The notes below the pieces were generated by a model. The model searched no databases. It worked only from the letters and a program-made list of their open reading frames with translations, and was not told where the DNA came from. The position numbers and the translations under genes are program-made. A DNA stretch of 64,000 nt from Arthrobacter alpinus. Its GTDB lineage: Bacteria > Actinomycetota > Actinomycetes > Actinomycetales > Micrococcaceae. This document shows positions 36,812 to 45,770 of the stretch, one piece after another; position 1 is the stretch's first letter; each line of letters begins with the position of its first letter. The stretch is from positions 744,001 to 808,000 of the forward strand of contig NZ_CP013200.1 of assembly GCF_001445575.1 (NCBI RefSeq). The letters are read 5' to 3'.

Positions 36812-37016
36812 GATGGGCCCACATTCGCGAGGGACCCGCTGCGAGCTGTGGGAACGCGTGGATGGGCCCACGCGCCCGAGGGGCCCCAACCGAGGGACGA
36901 GGCTACAGTGTGCGTGGATGGGCCCACGCGCCCGAGGGGCCCCAACCGAGGGACGAGGCTACAGTGTGCGTGGATGGGCCCACATTCGCGAGGGACCCGC
37001 TGCGAGCTTGCGAGCG
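36812..37016 (-). repeat. Four-unit A-B-B-A tandem repeat in the ptsH 3' untranslated region
   Basis: Units begin (GATGGGCCCAC on the plus strand) at 36812, 36861, 36917 and 36973. The two central B units (56 bp) contain CCCGAGGGGCCCCAACC; the outer A units contain ATTCGCGAGGGACCCGCTGCGAG. Read in the direction of ptsH transcription the B core is TTGGGGCCCCTCG followed by GTGGGCCCA, the same as in the pstB repeats at 28.8 kb. The array fills most of the gene-free stretch 36623-37032. Confidence 0.92.
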
Positions 37017-37032
37017 GGGGAGCGGATGGGGA

Positions 37033-37308
37033 CTAGGCGTCGTGGTTGGTCTCCAGGATGCTGACCAGCGAGTCCAAAGCAGCCTCTGCTGAGTCGTCAT
37101 CGGTGCGCAGCACAACCGCTTCGCCGAACTCCATGCCCAGGCTCATCAGTGCCAGCATGCTGTCCGCGTCTACCGCGTCCTCAATGGCGTCGCCCACGCG
37201 CGCAATGGTCACCTCGGCGTCCAGCTCGCCGGCGGCTTCGGCAAAGATTGATGCCGGGCGGGCGTGCAGTCCAACGGTGCTGGCAATGGTGGCGGTGCGT
37301 TCAATCAT
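37033..37308 (-). CDS. ptsH: PTS phosphocarrier protein HPr
   Basis: The 91-aa HPr has the phosphoacceptor His15 in GLHARPA and the later MLALMSLGMEFGEAVVLRTDD (in place of the Ser46 regulatory region, which shows no typical HPr-kinase site). It takes phosphate from enzyme I and passes it to FruA, and possibly to other EII proteins. ATG 37308 has AGGAGA upstream. It is the last gene of fruR-fruK-fruA-ptsI-ptsH. Confidence 0.95.
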   Translation of the reverse strand: MIERTATIASTVGLHARPASIFAEAAGELDAEVTIARVGDAIEDAVDADSMLALMSLGMEFGEAVVLRTDDDSAEAALDSLVSILETNHDA

Positions 37309-37342
37309 GGGTTCTCCTAAAAAATAATGGTTAAAAAGTGGA

Positions 37343-39076
37343 TCAGAGGCCGAGTTCAGCGAGGGCCGGCAGCCCGGCCCGGACCAGCTCGCGAGCCTCG
37401 GCGGCAGAGGACGCAGACACCGCCCGGTATGCCAATGCTGTAGCCGCCTCGCGCGTGACGGTGCGCAGCACGGCAGCCACGGCCGGCAGGGCACGTGGCG
37501 TCATGGATAGTGAGCTGACACCTAAACCGGCAAGCACGACGGCGAGGGCCGGGTCCGCGGCTGACTCGCCACACACCCCAACTGGCTTGGGCGCCGAGGA
37601 TTCTAGCGATGGTGAATGTTTGGCTTGGGCAATAGCGCCCTCAACAGTTGCCTGGATCAAGGCCAGCACAGCTGGCTGCCAGGGATCATTCAGGGCGGCA
37701 AGCGGCCCCAACTGCCTGTCGGCAGCCATGGCGTACTGGGTGAGATCGTTAGTGCCCAAGCTGGCAAATTCAACGTGGTCTAGGATATGCCGGGCAGTCA
37801 GGGCTGCAGACGGAACCTCAACCATGACCCCGGATGTTGCAAGCCCTGCTGCGCTACACATGGCGGCAAAATCAGCGGCCTCTGCGGGCGTTGAAATCAT
37901 GGGTGCCATAACCCAGACCAAGGCCTGTGTTTGGGATGCTGCGTCCGCAATAGCGGCCAGCTGCCGGGCAAGAACGCCGGGGCTGGTGATATCCGTGCGG
38001 TATCCCCGCACTCCCAAGGCGGGGTTCGGCTCGCTGCTGTCGGTCAGGAACGGCAGTGGCTTGTCCGCCCCTGCATCCAGAGTCCGCACAACAACTTTCT
38101 TACCCGGGAAGGCCTCAAAAACGCCCTTGTAGGCGGCTACCTGGTCCTCATGGCTGGGCTCGCTGCTGTTGCCCAAGAAACAGAATTCGGTGCGTAGCAG
38201 TCCCACTCCCTGGGCTTTGGCCGCGGCGGCCTCCTGGGCATCCTTGGCTCCGCCAACATTGGCCAGGAGTGGGATCAGCGTGCCGTCGGCCATTTGACCT
38301 TCACCATCAAAGACGCTGAGCAGTGAAGCCTTCTCCTGCCACACCGCAACGGCAGAACGTTCGGAATCGCCTGGTTCGGTGCTGACAACCCCGGTGGAAC
38401 CGTCCACAAACACCATGGCGTCCTCAGCAATCTCGGAGACACCGGCCGCTGCAACAACAGCCGGAAGCCCCAAACTGCGGGCAATGATGGCTGTGTGTGA
38501 CTGGGGTCCGCCGCTCGCCGTGACCAGAGCAATGATCTTTGTGGGATCAAGGGTGGCCGTGTCGGCAGGGGCAAGATCGTCGGCAACGAGGATGAACGGT
38601 TCGGCTGAGTCAGGGATTTCCGGGGCGGGGAACCCACGGAGCACGGCCACGATGCGTGAGCGCACATCCAGCACGTCGTGCGAGCGTTCGGCCATGTAAC
38701 CGCCCAAGTCAGTGAGCATCTTGGCCACCGAATCGCCGGCTTCCCAGATGGCCCGTTCCGGCGATGTGCCGGCCTTGACCAACTTAATGGCTGCCTTGAT
38801 CAACATGGGGTCGGTGGCCATCAGGGCCGTGGCCTCAAGGACCTCCTTCCCGGCACCTTCAGCCCGGCCAGCACGCTCCAAAAGCGTTGCCTTCACGCTT
38901 GCTCCGGCAGCCTTGAGGGAATCAGCGGCAGTCTCGGGCGCCGTCGAACTTTCCAAAGACGCACCCGCGGGTGGCTCTGTCAAGGAAGGCGGCATGTGAT
39001 GAACGGGGCCAATGACGCGGCCACGGAAGACGCCAACTCCAACAAAGCTTTGCACGGGTGCTCCTTCGAAAGTCAT
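37343..39076 (-). CDS. ptsI: PTS enzyme I
   Basis: The 577-aa phosphotransferase takes phosphate from PEP. The active His194 is in ASGGPQSHTAIIAR; the PEP site is seen in LLRTEFCFLG and the C-terminal GVCGESAADP. It supplies HPr for fructose and, since no EI domain is present in DhaM here, probably dihydroxyacetone phosphorylation too. It starts five bases after the fruA stop codon. Confidence 0.95.
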   Translation of the reverse strand: MTFEGAPVQSFVGVGVFRGRVIGPVHHMPPSLTEPPAGASLESSTAPETAADSLKAAGASVKATLLERAGRAEGAGKEVLEATALMATDPMLIKAAIKLVKAGTSPERAIWEAGDSVAKMLTDLGGYMAERSHDVLDVRSRIVAVLRGFPAPEIPDSAEPFILVADDLAPADTATLDPTKIIALVTASGGPQSHTAIIARSLGLPAVVAAAGVSEIAEDAMVFVDGSTGVVSTEPGDSERSAVAVWQEKASLLSVFDGEGQMADGTLIPLLANVGGAKDAQEAAAAKAQGVGLLRTEFCFLGNSSEPSHEDQVAAYKGVFEAFPGKKVVVRTLDAGADKPLPFLTDSSEPNPALGVRGYRTDITSPGVLARQLAAIADAASQTQALVWVMAPMISTPAEAADFAAMCSAAGLATSGVMVEVPSAALTARHILDHVEFASLGTNDLTQYAMAADRQLGPLAALNDPWQPAVLALIQATVEGAIAQAKHSPSLESSAPKPVGVCGESAADPALAVVLAGLGVSSLSMTPRALPAVAAVLRTVTREAATALAYRAVSASSAAEARELVRAGLPALAELGL

Positions 39077-39081
39077 TTCGC

Positions 39082-41132
39082 CTAGCTAGCCTGGCTTGCA
39101 AGCTGCTTTGCTGCAAGGGTATCAACGGGCTTGCGGACAGCCCAGCGTTTCAGCGCAACCACCGAGAATGCGGCCACCACGGTGCCCACCAGGATTGAAA
39201 CGGCGAACATGCCCAGGTTGCCGATGGCGAAGAAGACGAAGAATCCGCCGTGGGGTGCCTGTGAGGTGACGTGGAAGGCCATGGTCATGGCGCCGGTGAT
39301 GGCACCGCCCAGCATGGAGGCCGGGATGACGCGCAGGGGATCGGCAGCGGCAAACGGGATGGCGCCCTCGGAGATGAACGAGGCGCCCAGGAGCCAGGCG
39401 GCCTTGCCGTTCTCACGCTCTGCGAGGGAGAAACGCTTCTTGTCCAGGACCGTTGCCAGGGCCATGGCGAGCGGGGGAACCATGCCGGCGGCCATGACGG
39501 TTGCCATGATTTCCCACGGCGCCTGGTTGGCGATGCTGCCGGCGCCCAGACCGGCCACGGCGAAGGCGTACGCTACCTTGTTGACCGGACCGCCCAGGTC
39601 GAAACACATCATGAGGCCAAGGATGATGCCCAGCACGACGGCGGAGGCCCCGGACATTCCCGTCAACCAGTTGTTCAGTCCAACAGTGAGTGCGGCGATG
39701 GGGGCGCCGAGGAACAAGAGCATGGCACCGGAGGCGATGATGGATCCCAGGAGCGGGATGATGACCACGGGCATCAGGCCGCGCAGCCAGCGCGGGACCT
39801 TCCAGCTGCCGATCCAGTACGCGGCCAGGCCGGCCAGGATGCCGCCTACCAGGCCGCCGAGGAAGCCGGCGCCCATGAAGACGGCGATGGCACCGGCGGT
39901 GAAGCCGGGTGCGATGCCGGGGCGGTCGGCGATCCCGAAGGCAATGTAGCCTGCCAGTGCGGGGACCAGGAACGCCATGGAGAGGGCTCCGATCTTGAAC
40001 GCAACGGCACCCAGGTAGGCCCCGAGCGGACCCAAGGCATGCAGCGGGTACTCGGTTGGCAGGTTGCCAAGGCTGCTGCTGCCAAGGATCTTGTCCGCGG
40101 CGCCGGCAATCTCAAAACCGCCCAGCAGGAAGCCGAGCGCAATGAGCAGCCCGCCACCGGCCACAAACGGAATCATGTAACTGACACCTGTCAGCAGGAC
40201 CTTCTTGATTTTGGCGCCGAGGCTTTCGCCCGAGGCTGCGGCCTTCTGATCGGCAGTCTCTTCAGCTCCAAAATGCGGCACGCGGTGGGCATTCGGGTTG
40301 TCCGCGGCGGCGACTGCCTCCTGGATCATCTTGGCGGGCTCGTCAATGCCGCGCTTGACCGGAGAGCTCACCAGCGGCTTGCCGGCAAAACGCTCCTTGC
40401 CACGCACATCCACGTCAACAGCGAAAATCACGGCATCCGCCGCGGCAATGACGGCCGGATCCAGCGGAGTCACAGCACCGGAACCCTGCGTCTCAACTTG
40501 CAGATCAACACCGGCTTCCTGGGCTGCGGCGACGAGTGAATCGGCGGCCATGTACGTGTGCGCAATACCTGTGGGGCACGCCGTCACGGCAACAATCCGC
40601 TTGCGGCGTGCTGGCTCGGGTGAGGCGGCGGATACGCCGGAACCGGTGGAGCCGGGTTCGGTTTGGGCCGCCGGCTTTGGAGCATCTGCCAGGGCTCCCT
40701 CGACCAGGGCGACGATGTCACTCGGGGTTGCTGCTGCGCGCAGGGCGGCCGTGAAGTCCTTCTTAATGAGGGAACGGGCCAGCCTGGAGAGCAGCTTGAG
40801 ATGTTCGTTATCGGCGCCTGCGGGGCAGCGATGAAGAAGACGATGTCTGCCGGGCCGTCTTTGGCACCAAAGTCCACAGCCGGGTTCAGCCGGGCCATGG
40901 CGAGGGTGGGTTCCAGAACGGACTCGGAGCGGCAATGCGGGATGGCAATGCCGCCGGGAACGCCGGTTGCGGTCTTTTGCTCGCGGGCGAGGGCGTCGGC
41001 AAACAGGCCTTCGACTTCCGCCGCGCGGCCGGTCTTTGCAATGAGCTCCGCCAAGTTGCGGATGACGGAGGTGGTGTCAGTGCCGAGATTGGCGTCAAGA
41101 AGCACCAAATCGTCGTTGATGAGGGTTGTCAT
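39082..41132 (-). pseudogene. fruA: fruA, fructose PTS EIIABC, with an apparent one-base frameshift
   Basis: The locus encodes a full fructose-specific EIIABC of about 683 residues in two frames. The EIIA domain runs from ATG 41132 (phosphoacceptor His66 in GGIAIPHCR) to about 40826. The frame then breaks at FFIAAP, and the rest (AGADNEHLKLLSRLARSLI, EIIB with TACPTGIAHT, and the membrane EIIC domain) is in the next frame down to 39082. One C missing from a CCCC run (plus strand GGGG, 40822-40825) restores one frame. It is either a sequencing error, a true null mutation, or slippage. If translated as read, EIIA is truncated and EIIBC lacks its own start. Confidence 0.85.
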
Positions 41133-41133
41133 G

Positions 41134-42096
41134 TCAGTTCTCTTCGGGTGGGGTCAGCGCCGTCACGGTGATGGCTGCGGGAGACGTTTGTGCAAGGGAA
41201 GGAACCATGGTTCCAGGGAGGGAAGCTGCGGCCGCGCCATGGGCCACCGCTTGCTGAAGGCATGCTTCGGGGGAGTCCCCGCGAAGATTTGCCAGGAGAT
41301 AACCGGACAGTGCGGAATCGCCCGCACCGACAGTGCTTTTCGCCTTGATGGCGGGTCCGCGGCCGTGCCAGGTGCCGTGGTTGGTGGTCAGAACTGCGCC
41401 CTTGGAACCGAGCGTTGCCAGAACTGCCCCCACACCGCTTTGGAGCAGGGTAGCGGATGCGGCTGCTGCTGCACCCGGATCCGCCTCAAGCTCGGAGCCG
41501 TTGGAAAGACCAGTCAGTTCGGCCAGTTCTTCGCCATTGGGCTTGAGCAAATCAGGGGCCGCACGCAAGCACTGGCGCAGCGGGGCGCCGGAAGCGTCTA
41601 CGGCAATGCGTGGAGCTCGCGGTCCATAAGCGGCACGAACCGCCTCAATCACCACGGCGTAGTAGTCATCCGGCGCACCCGGGGGGAGTGAGCCGGCCAG
41701 TACGAGCCAGCCCGCGCCGTCGGACATCTTTACGGTGAGCTCAAGGAGGTCACTGAGGTGGGCCGAGGTGAGGACGGGGCCGGGCTCGTTGACCTTAGTG
41801 GTGGTGCCGTCGGGCTCGGTGATGGCCACGTTGCTGCGCAGGGGTGCGCCGATGGGCATGGCCAGGTGCGGGATTTTTTCCAGTTCCAAGGCGAGGACGA
41901 CGGCGTCGCCTGCGTCCCCGGGCAACAGCGCCAGAGTCTCGATGCCAGAAGCGGTGAGGGCACGGACAATGTTCACGCCCTTGCCGCCGGGATGCGCCAC
42001 GGAGGAAGTTGCGCGCTGAACTTCGCCGCGCTGGAGGGGATCTGCCAACTCAATGGTGCGGTCCAGGCTGGGGTTGGGTGTCAAGGTGAGGATCAT
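41134..42096 (-). CDS. fruK: 1-phosphofructokinase
   Basis: The 320-residue PfkB-family enzyme turns fructose 1-phosphate, the product of FruA, into fructose 1,6-bisphosphate. It starts MILTLTPNPSLDRTI and has PGGKGVNIVRAL and the ATP/Mg site STVGAGDSALSGYLLA. It lies one base upstream of fruA and overlaps fruR by four bases (ATGA). Confidence 0.93.
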   Translation of the reverse strand: MILTLTPNPSLDRTIELADPLQRGEVQRATSSVAHPGGKGVNIVRALTASGIETLALLPGDAGDAVVLALELEKIPHLAMPIGAPLRSNVAITEPDGTTTKVNEPGPVLTSAHLSDLLELTVKMSDGAGWLVLAGSLPPGAPDDYYAVVIEAVRAAYGPRAPRIAVDASGAPLRQCLRAAPDLLKPNGEELAELTGLSNGSELEADPGAAAAASATLLQSGVGAVLATLGSKGAVLTTNHGTWHGRGPAIKAKSTVGAGDSALSGYLLANLRGDSPEACLQQAVAHGAAAASLPGTMVPSLAQTSPAAITVTALTPPEEN

Positions 42097-42881
42097 GCGA
42101 TCACGACCTCAACGCCGGCGGCGGCTAAGGCGGCGGCAAGCTCGGCGGATGGTTCTGCGGTGGTGACCAAGGTATCGATCTCCTCGAGGGTTGCGAAGCG
42201 GACAAGAGTTTCGGTGCCGAGTTTTGAGGCGTCGGCCAGAACGATGACCTGCCGAGCGGCCCTGACCATGGCGGTCTTGGTGGCGGCTTCGACGGGATCG
42301 GGGGTACTCAGGCCAAAGTCTGTGTGCAGGCCGTTGGTGCCAATGAAGGCGATGTCGGGGCGTAGGGCGCCGAGCTGTTCCGTGGCGCGAGCTCCGACGA
42401 CGGCGCTGGTCAGGCCCCGTACGCGACCGCCGACGATGTCCAACAGCAGGTGCGTGTTGGTGCTCAGGGTGGCGGCCATGGGGAGCGAGTTGGTGATGAC
42501 GAGTAGTTCATCGCCTGTATTGACAGGGGCCCAGCTGGTCAGGCGTTCGGCCAGTGCGGCTGTGGTGGTCCCCGAGTCCAGCAGGATTGAAGCCCGCGGA
42601 ACGTTAGGGATCAGAGCCAAGGCGGCCGTGGCGATGCGGTGCTTCTCGTCTAGATGCTGAGACTGACGTTCGCTCAGGCTGAGCTCAGAGCGGGTCAGTC
42701 GATCAACGCTCACAGCGCCACCGTGGACCCGGCGGAGTTGGCCAGCTTCCTCGAGCGCAGCCAAGTCGCGGCGTACCGTCTCTTGGGTGATGGAAAAGAG
42801 TTCGGCCAAGTCATTGACGCCAACCCTGCCTTGGGCGCTGACGAGTTCGGCGATCCTGCTGTGCCGTTCCTCCGCGAACAT
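42093..42881 (-). CDS. fruR: DeoR-family regulator of the fructose PTS operon (FruR)
   Basis: The 262-aa protein has the DeoR HTH at residues about 20-42 (VNDLAELFSITQETVRRDLAAL) and a sugar-phosphate-binding C-terminal domain (SILLDSGTTTAAL, VGARATEQL). As the first gene of the operon it probably controls its own promoter, with fructose 1-phosphate as likely effector. AAGGAA precedes ATG 42881. Confidence 0.9.
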   Translation of the reverse strand: MFAEERHSRIAELVSAQGRVGVNDLAELFSITQETVRRDLAALEEAGQLRRVHGGAVSVDRLTRSELSLSERQSQHLDEKHRIATAALALIPNVPRASILLDSGTTTAALAERLTSWAPVNTGDELLVITNSLPMAATLSTNTHLLLDIVGGRVRGLTSAVVGARATEQLGALRPDIAFIGTNGLHTDFGLSTPDPVEAATKTAMVRAARQVIVLADASKLGTETLVRFATLEEIDTLVTTAEPSAELAAALAAAGVEVVIA

Positions 42882-42971
42882 TGTGTTTCCTTCCGATGGT
42901 GGTCCGTGCGTGCTGCGTTGATGCCGGAACCGATGCCCGTGATGCGAGTCACAGGTTGGTGTTTCAGATGA

Positions 42972-43022
42972 CTTTATCTGTGTTTATCTTTGATTGTCAA
43001 CACTATTCCCACATAAACACAG
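42972..43022 (-). promoter_or_regulatory. Promoter and operator of the fru-pts operon
   Basis: On the minus strand TTGACA (plus-strand 42995-43000) and ATAAAG (42972-42977) are 17 bp apart. Perfect 10-bp arms CTGTGTTTAT (42978-42987) and ATAAACACAG (43013-43022) lie 25 bp apart: one in the spacer between -35 and -10, the other upstream. Such split sites fit binding of a DeoR-type repressor, probably FruR. Confidence 0.75.
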
Positions 43023-43062
43023 AAGCGCGGGTCTGTTGTGCGAGCTCGGCCAGCCCCTGCCG

Positions 43063-43124
43063 CATCGATCCGTGAGAAATGGCTGCATTGGGGACTCAGA
43101 ACAGCCATTTCTCACGGATCGATG
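43063..43124. repeat. Perfect 23-bp inverted repeat between divergent genes
   Basis: Arms 43063-43085 (starting CATCGATCCGTGAG) and 43102-43124 are exact complements with a 16-base spacer. Unlike most such elements here, it is not at a gene 3' end. It is upstream of both fruR and the esterase gene, ending 31 bases before the esterase start codon. Confidence 0.92.
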
Positions 43125-43155
43125 GAGATGCCCGGCCAACCGATAGTGTGGCGCC

Positions 43156-43797
43156 ATGGAAACAGTCATCTGGTCCCGCCCCGAGAATGAACGCGCCGGC
43201 ACTCCGCTGTTGCTGATGCTGCACGGGTACGGATCAAATGAAAGCCGCATGAGTGCGTTGTTTCCCGGCATGCCAGCTGGATTCACCTGCGCCGCACCGC
43301 GGGCACCCGTGGACATCTCCGGCGACTGGGGCTGGTTTTTGCTGGACTACTTCCTGGCCAACGACTTCGCCGAGGTGGTGGGTGCGGCCACGAAAGTCCT
43401 TGCCTGGTTGGATACCGAGATGGCTAAGCACCACTTCAGCTCCGTCTCCGTGGTGGGCTTTTCGCAGGGCATGGCCATGGCGACCACTCTCATCCGGCTG
43501 CGTCCTGAAATGTTCACGGCAGGCGTGGGGCTTTCCGGATTCGTGCTGCACAACGAGCTGCTCGCCACCATGGAACCACTGGCGCACAAAGTGCCGTTTT
43601 TCTGGGCCCGCGACCCGCAGGACCTCGTCATTAACCCGGACGCCACCGAATTCACGGCCGTATGGCTGGCCGCCAACACGGATCTGCAGCACGCCCGTTA
43701 CGAAGGCTTGGGCCACAACACAAGTGCCGAGGAGCTCGCCGACGTTGCTTCGTTCCTGACAGCGAATGTGCCCGGTTCGTTCGTGCCCCACGGATAG
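43156..43797 (+). CDS. Alpha/beta hydrolase, carboxylesterase/phospholipase type
   Basis: The 213-residue protein has LLLMLHGYGSNESRM (oxyanion loop, residues about 18-32), the nucleophile Ser in VGFSQGMAMA, and a C-terminal catalytic His in YEGLGHNTSAEEL. This is the YpfH/dienelactone-hydrolase-like group of small esterases. The substrate is unknown. A palindrome lies just upstream and the fru operon is divergent. Confidence 0.82.
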   Translation: METVIWSRPENERAGTPLLLMLHGYGSNESRMSALFPGMPAGFTCAAPRAPVDISGDWGWFLLDYFLANDFAEVVGAATKVLAWLDTEMAKHHFSSVSVVGFSQGMAMATTLIRLRPEMFTAGVGLSGFVLHNELLATMEPLAHKVPFFWARDPQDLVINPDATEFTAVWLAANTDLQHARYEGLGHNTSAEELADVASFLTANVPGSFVPHG

Positions 43798-43990
43798 CCT
43801 GGGCACTAGGGCGAACCAACCCGGCGGTTTCGAATTCACTGCGGCGCGCGACGGCAACGTCTCCATCACACATCACGGGCAGCCGGCAACCACGCTGCGC
43901 TTGACCGCCCCGCCGCGGGCCCCACAAGCAGCCGAATGTCGGTGTGGAGTCAATCAAAAGGTTGATGGCCGGCGTCGTGCGTGTCCATAG
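43766..43990 (+). pseudogene. Probable gene remnant downstream of the esterase
   Basis: One frame reads GGFEFTAARDGNVSITHHGQ then PATTLRLTAP before losing similarity. This looks like the first part of a short actinobacterial protein that I recall with the pattern FE-(x)n-GDVxITHHGRxATTLRG, after which the match stops. The stretch has no good ribosome site and overlaps the esterase end, so I read it as a truncated relic. The evidence is one short motif. Confidence 0.35.
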
Positions 43991-44038
43991 GCTGGAAACA
44001 AACGCCCGATCATGGCCCACCAGCAAAGGACACCCCCC

Positions 44039-44503
44039 ATGAAGAAACTCTTCTACTCATCGTTCGCCTACATGGTCATTGGCGTGCTCTCCGGCCTGTT
44101 TTACCGCGAGTACACCAAGGGCAAGGACTTCAGCGGCGTCACACAGCTCTCCGTGGTCCACACGCACCTGCTCACGCTCGGCTTCATCGTCCTGCTCATT
44201 GTGCTGATCCTGGAAAAGCTGTTCACGCTGTCGAAATCGCGCCTGTTCAACTGGTTCTTCTGGACGTACAACGCCGGCCTGATGCTGACCGCGGCCATTA
44301 TGGTGGTCCACGGCATGCTGCAGGTCAACGGCACCACCGAGGTCTCCGCAGCCATCCCCGGGATCGCGGGCTTGGGCCACATCCTGCTCTCTGTAGCGAT
44401 GGTTCTGTTATTCCTGGCACTTCGCACCCGCCTATTTGCCCCGGCTGTGCAGACCCCCACTGTGAAGCACGACGACGGCACTCCCGTAGCGCTCGCAGGC
44501 TGA
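44039..44503 (+). CDS. DUF2871 family membrane protein
   Basis: The 154-residue protein begins MKKLFYSSFAYMVIGVLSG and has four predicted membrane helices, with conserved HTHLLTLGF and VVHGMLQVNG segments typical of DUF2871. Histidines in the helices could bind metal or haem, but function is unknown. ATG 44039 has AAAGGA at suitable distance, so the in-frame extension upstream is not used. Confidence 0.85.
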   Translation: MKKLFYSSFAYMVIGVLSGLFYREYTKGKDFSGVTQLSVVHTHLLTLGFIVLLIVLILEKLFTLSKSRLFNWFFWTYNAGLMLTAAIMVVHGMLQVNGTTEVSAAIPGIAGLGHILLSVAMVLLFLALRTRLFAPAVQTPTVKHDDGTPVALAG

Positions 44504-44667
44504 CACCACGCTGGGCCAGCTGAGTTTGGGCCGGCTGAGTTTGGGTGCCCTGAGTAAGTCCGGCCGGCGCAACCCTAGTTTTCCTGTCAGTGAACGGCAG
44601 CCAGGACCAGGATTGGGCGGCTACGCTGGAGACCAAGAGCTGGAGGCAAAAACAGGCAGGGGAAAAC

Positions 44668-45597
44668 ATGGCCAGCAAGGATCTCAACCGTGGGGGAATG
44701 CCGCAGACACCGGGCTTCGCCAAACACCATGGACCGGTTAATCCGGCTGTTCAAATGGCAGCAGGTGCTGCTTTTGATCCCAACGGCAAGCCCACGCCCG
44801 CTGTTCACGGCATGCTGTTGAAGGCTGTTGAGGTACAGCGACCGCTGGTGCTGGCAAATCTGCGTCGCCTGCGCAAACGCTACCCCAATGCGTCTGCCTA
44901 CGAACTCAGCCAGCGCTTGGAACGTGACTTTCTCAATGGTGTGAGCGGTGGCGGGGCTGCCATCGGTGCCACCGCCATCATCCCGGGCATCGGCACCGTG
45001 GCGGCGTTGTCCATTTCCGCCGCGGCAACCGTGGTCTTCCTTGAAGCCACGGCGCTCTACGCGCAATCCATTGCCGAACTTCACGGCGTTCGGCTGGCGA
45101 ATCCGGAAAGCGCTCAGGTCACGGTCATGGCCATTATCCTGGGTGAAGAAGGCCAAGCCATGCTGCAGGGTTTGACGGGTCATGCCCTGGGTACAGGCAA
45201 AACGCCCATGCAGGCCTGGGGTAAAACCGTCAGCAAGAATCTGCCGCTGAGCACCGTCAAGACGCTCGTGGGGCCCATGCAGAAAATGTTCCTGAAGAAG
45301 ATGGCTGTTAAGGGCAGCGCCTCTGTGGTGGGCAAGGCCCTGCCTTTTGGTATTGGCGCGGCCGTGGGCGGCGTGGGTAACTACATGATGGGCAAGGCCG
45401 TGATCGGCTCAGCCAACCGAGCCTTTGGTCCGGCGCCCATGATGATTCCGCAGGAACTGCTGGTCGAACTCGAATCGACCGCCAAACTCCCGAAGCCGCC
45501 CAAGGCGCCCAAGGCGCCGAAGTCCGTCAAGCCGCCCAAACCCGTCAAACAGAGCAAGATACCCAAGCCGCCGAAGCTGCCCCGGCGCCCGCGATGA
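44668..45597 (+). CDS. Conserved hypothetical membrane-associated protein, Gly-zipper and KPPK tail
   Basis: The 309-aa protein starts MASKDLNRGG after an AGGGGA ribosome site. The centre has glycine-rich helices (SGGGAAIGATAIIPGIGTVAA, ALPFGIGAAVGGVGNYMMGKAV) and a region LANLRRLRKRYPNASAYEL. The C-terminal 40 residues are Pro/Lys repeats (PKPPKAPKAPKSVKPPKPVK), a basic tail that could bind the membrane surface or nucleic acid. I do not recognise the family. Confidence 0.72.
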   Translation: MASKDLNRGGMPQTPGFAKHHGPVNPAVQMAAGAAFDPNGKPTPAVHGMLLKAVEVQRPLVLANLRRLRKRYPNASAYELSQRLERDFLNGVSGGGAAIGATAIIPGIGTVAALSISAAATVVFLEATALYAQSIAELHGVRLANPESAQVTVMAIILGEEGQAMLQGLTGHALGTGKTPMQAWGKTVSKNLPLSTVKTLVGPMQKMFLKKMAVKGSASVVGKALPFGIGAAVGGVGNYMMGKAVIGSANRAFGPAPMMIPQELLVELESTAKLPKPPKAPKAPKSVKPPKPVKQSKIPKPPKLPRRPR

Positions 45598-45623
45598 GCT
45601 GTTCCCCTCTTTTCGCGCATGTA

Positions 45624-45713
45624 GGGACATGCGCGGAAGGCGGGGACGTACGTGGCGGCCCTGAACCTTGGCGGGGGGACATGCGTGGAAGGTAGGGACA
45701 TACGCGGCGGCCC
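45624..45713. repeat. Two-copy direct repeat (38 bp, period 52) between convergent genes
   Basis: Copies 45624-45661 and 45676-45713 both read GGGACATGCG(C/T)GGAAGG, then a variable triplet, then GGGAC(G/A)TACG(T/C)GGCGGCCC. They lie between the glycine-zipper protein gene (plus) and the DUF445 gene (minus). No coding content is seen. Confidence 0.8.
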
Positions 45714-45770
45714 CAGAGGACACCATAAGGCCCCGGAAGGCCCCGACAGTCAGCCCAGGCAGAGGCGGCG

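Noticed and set aside
36768..37064. Open frames across the ptsH repeats encoding repeated MGPRARGAPTEGRG-like peptides
   Set aside because: The repeat periods (49 and 56) are not multiples of three and the frame is not kept; the region is a transcribed 3' untranslated repeat.
39271..40539. 422-codon open frame antisense to fruA
   Set aside because: Shadow of the EIIBC coding region; the translated product is Gly/His/Asp-rich with no recognisable fold.
44505..44545. Short direct repeats of GGCTGAGTTTGG-like sequence upstream of the glycine-zipper protein gene
   Set aside because: Two short copies only; no regulatory symmetry or family match.
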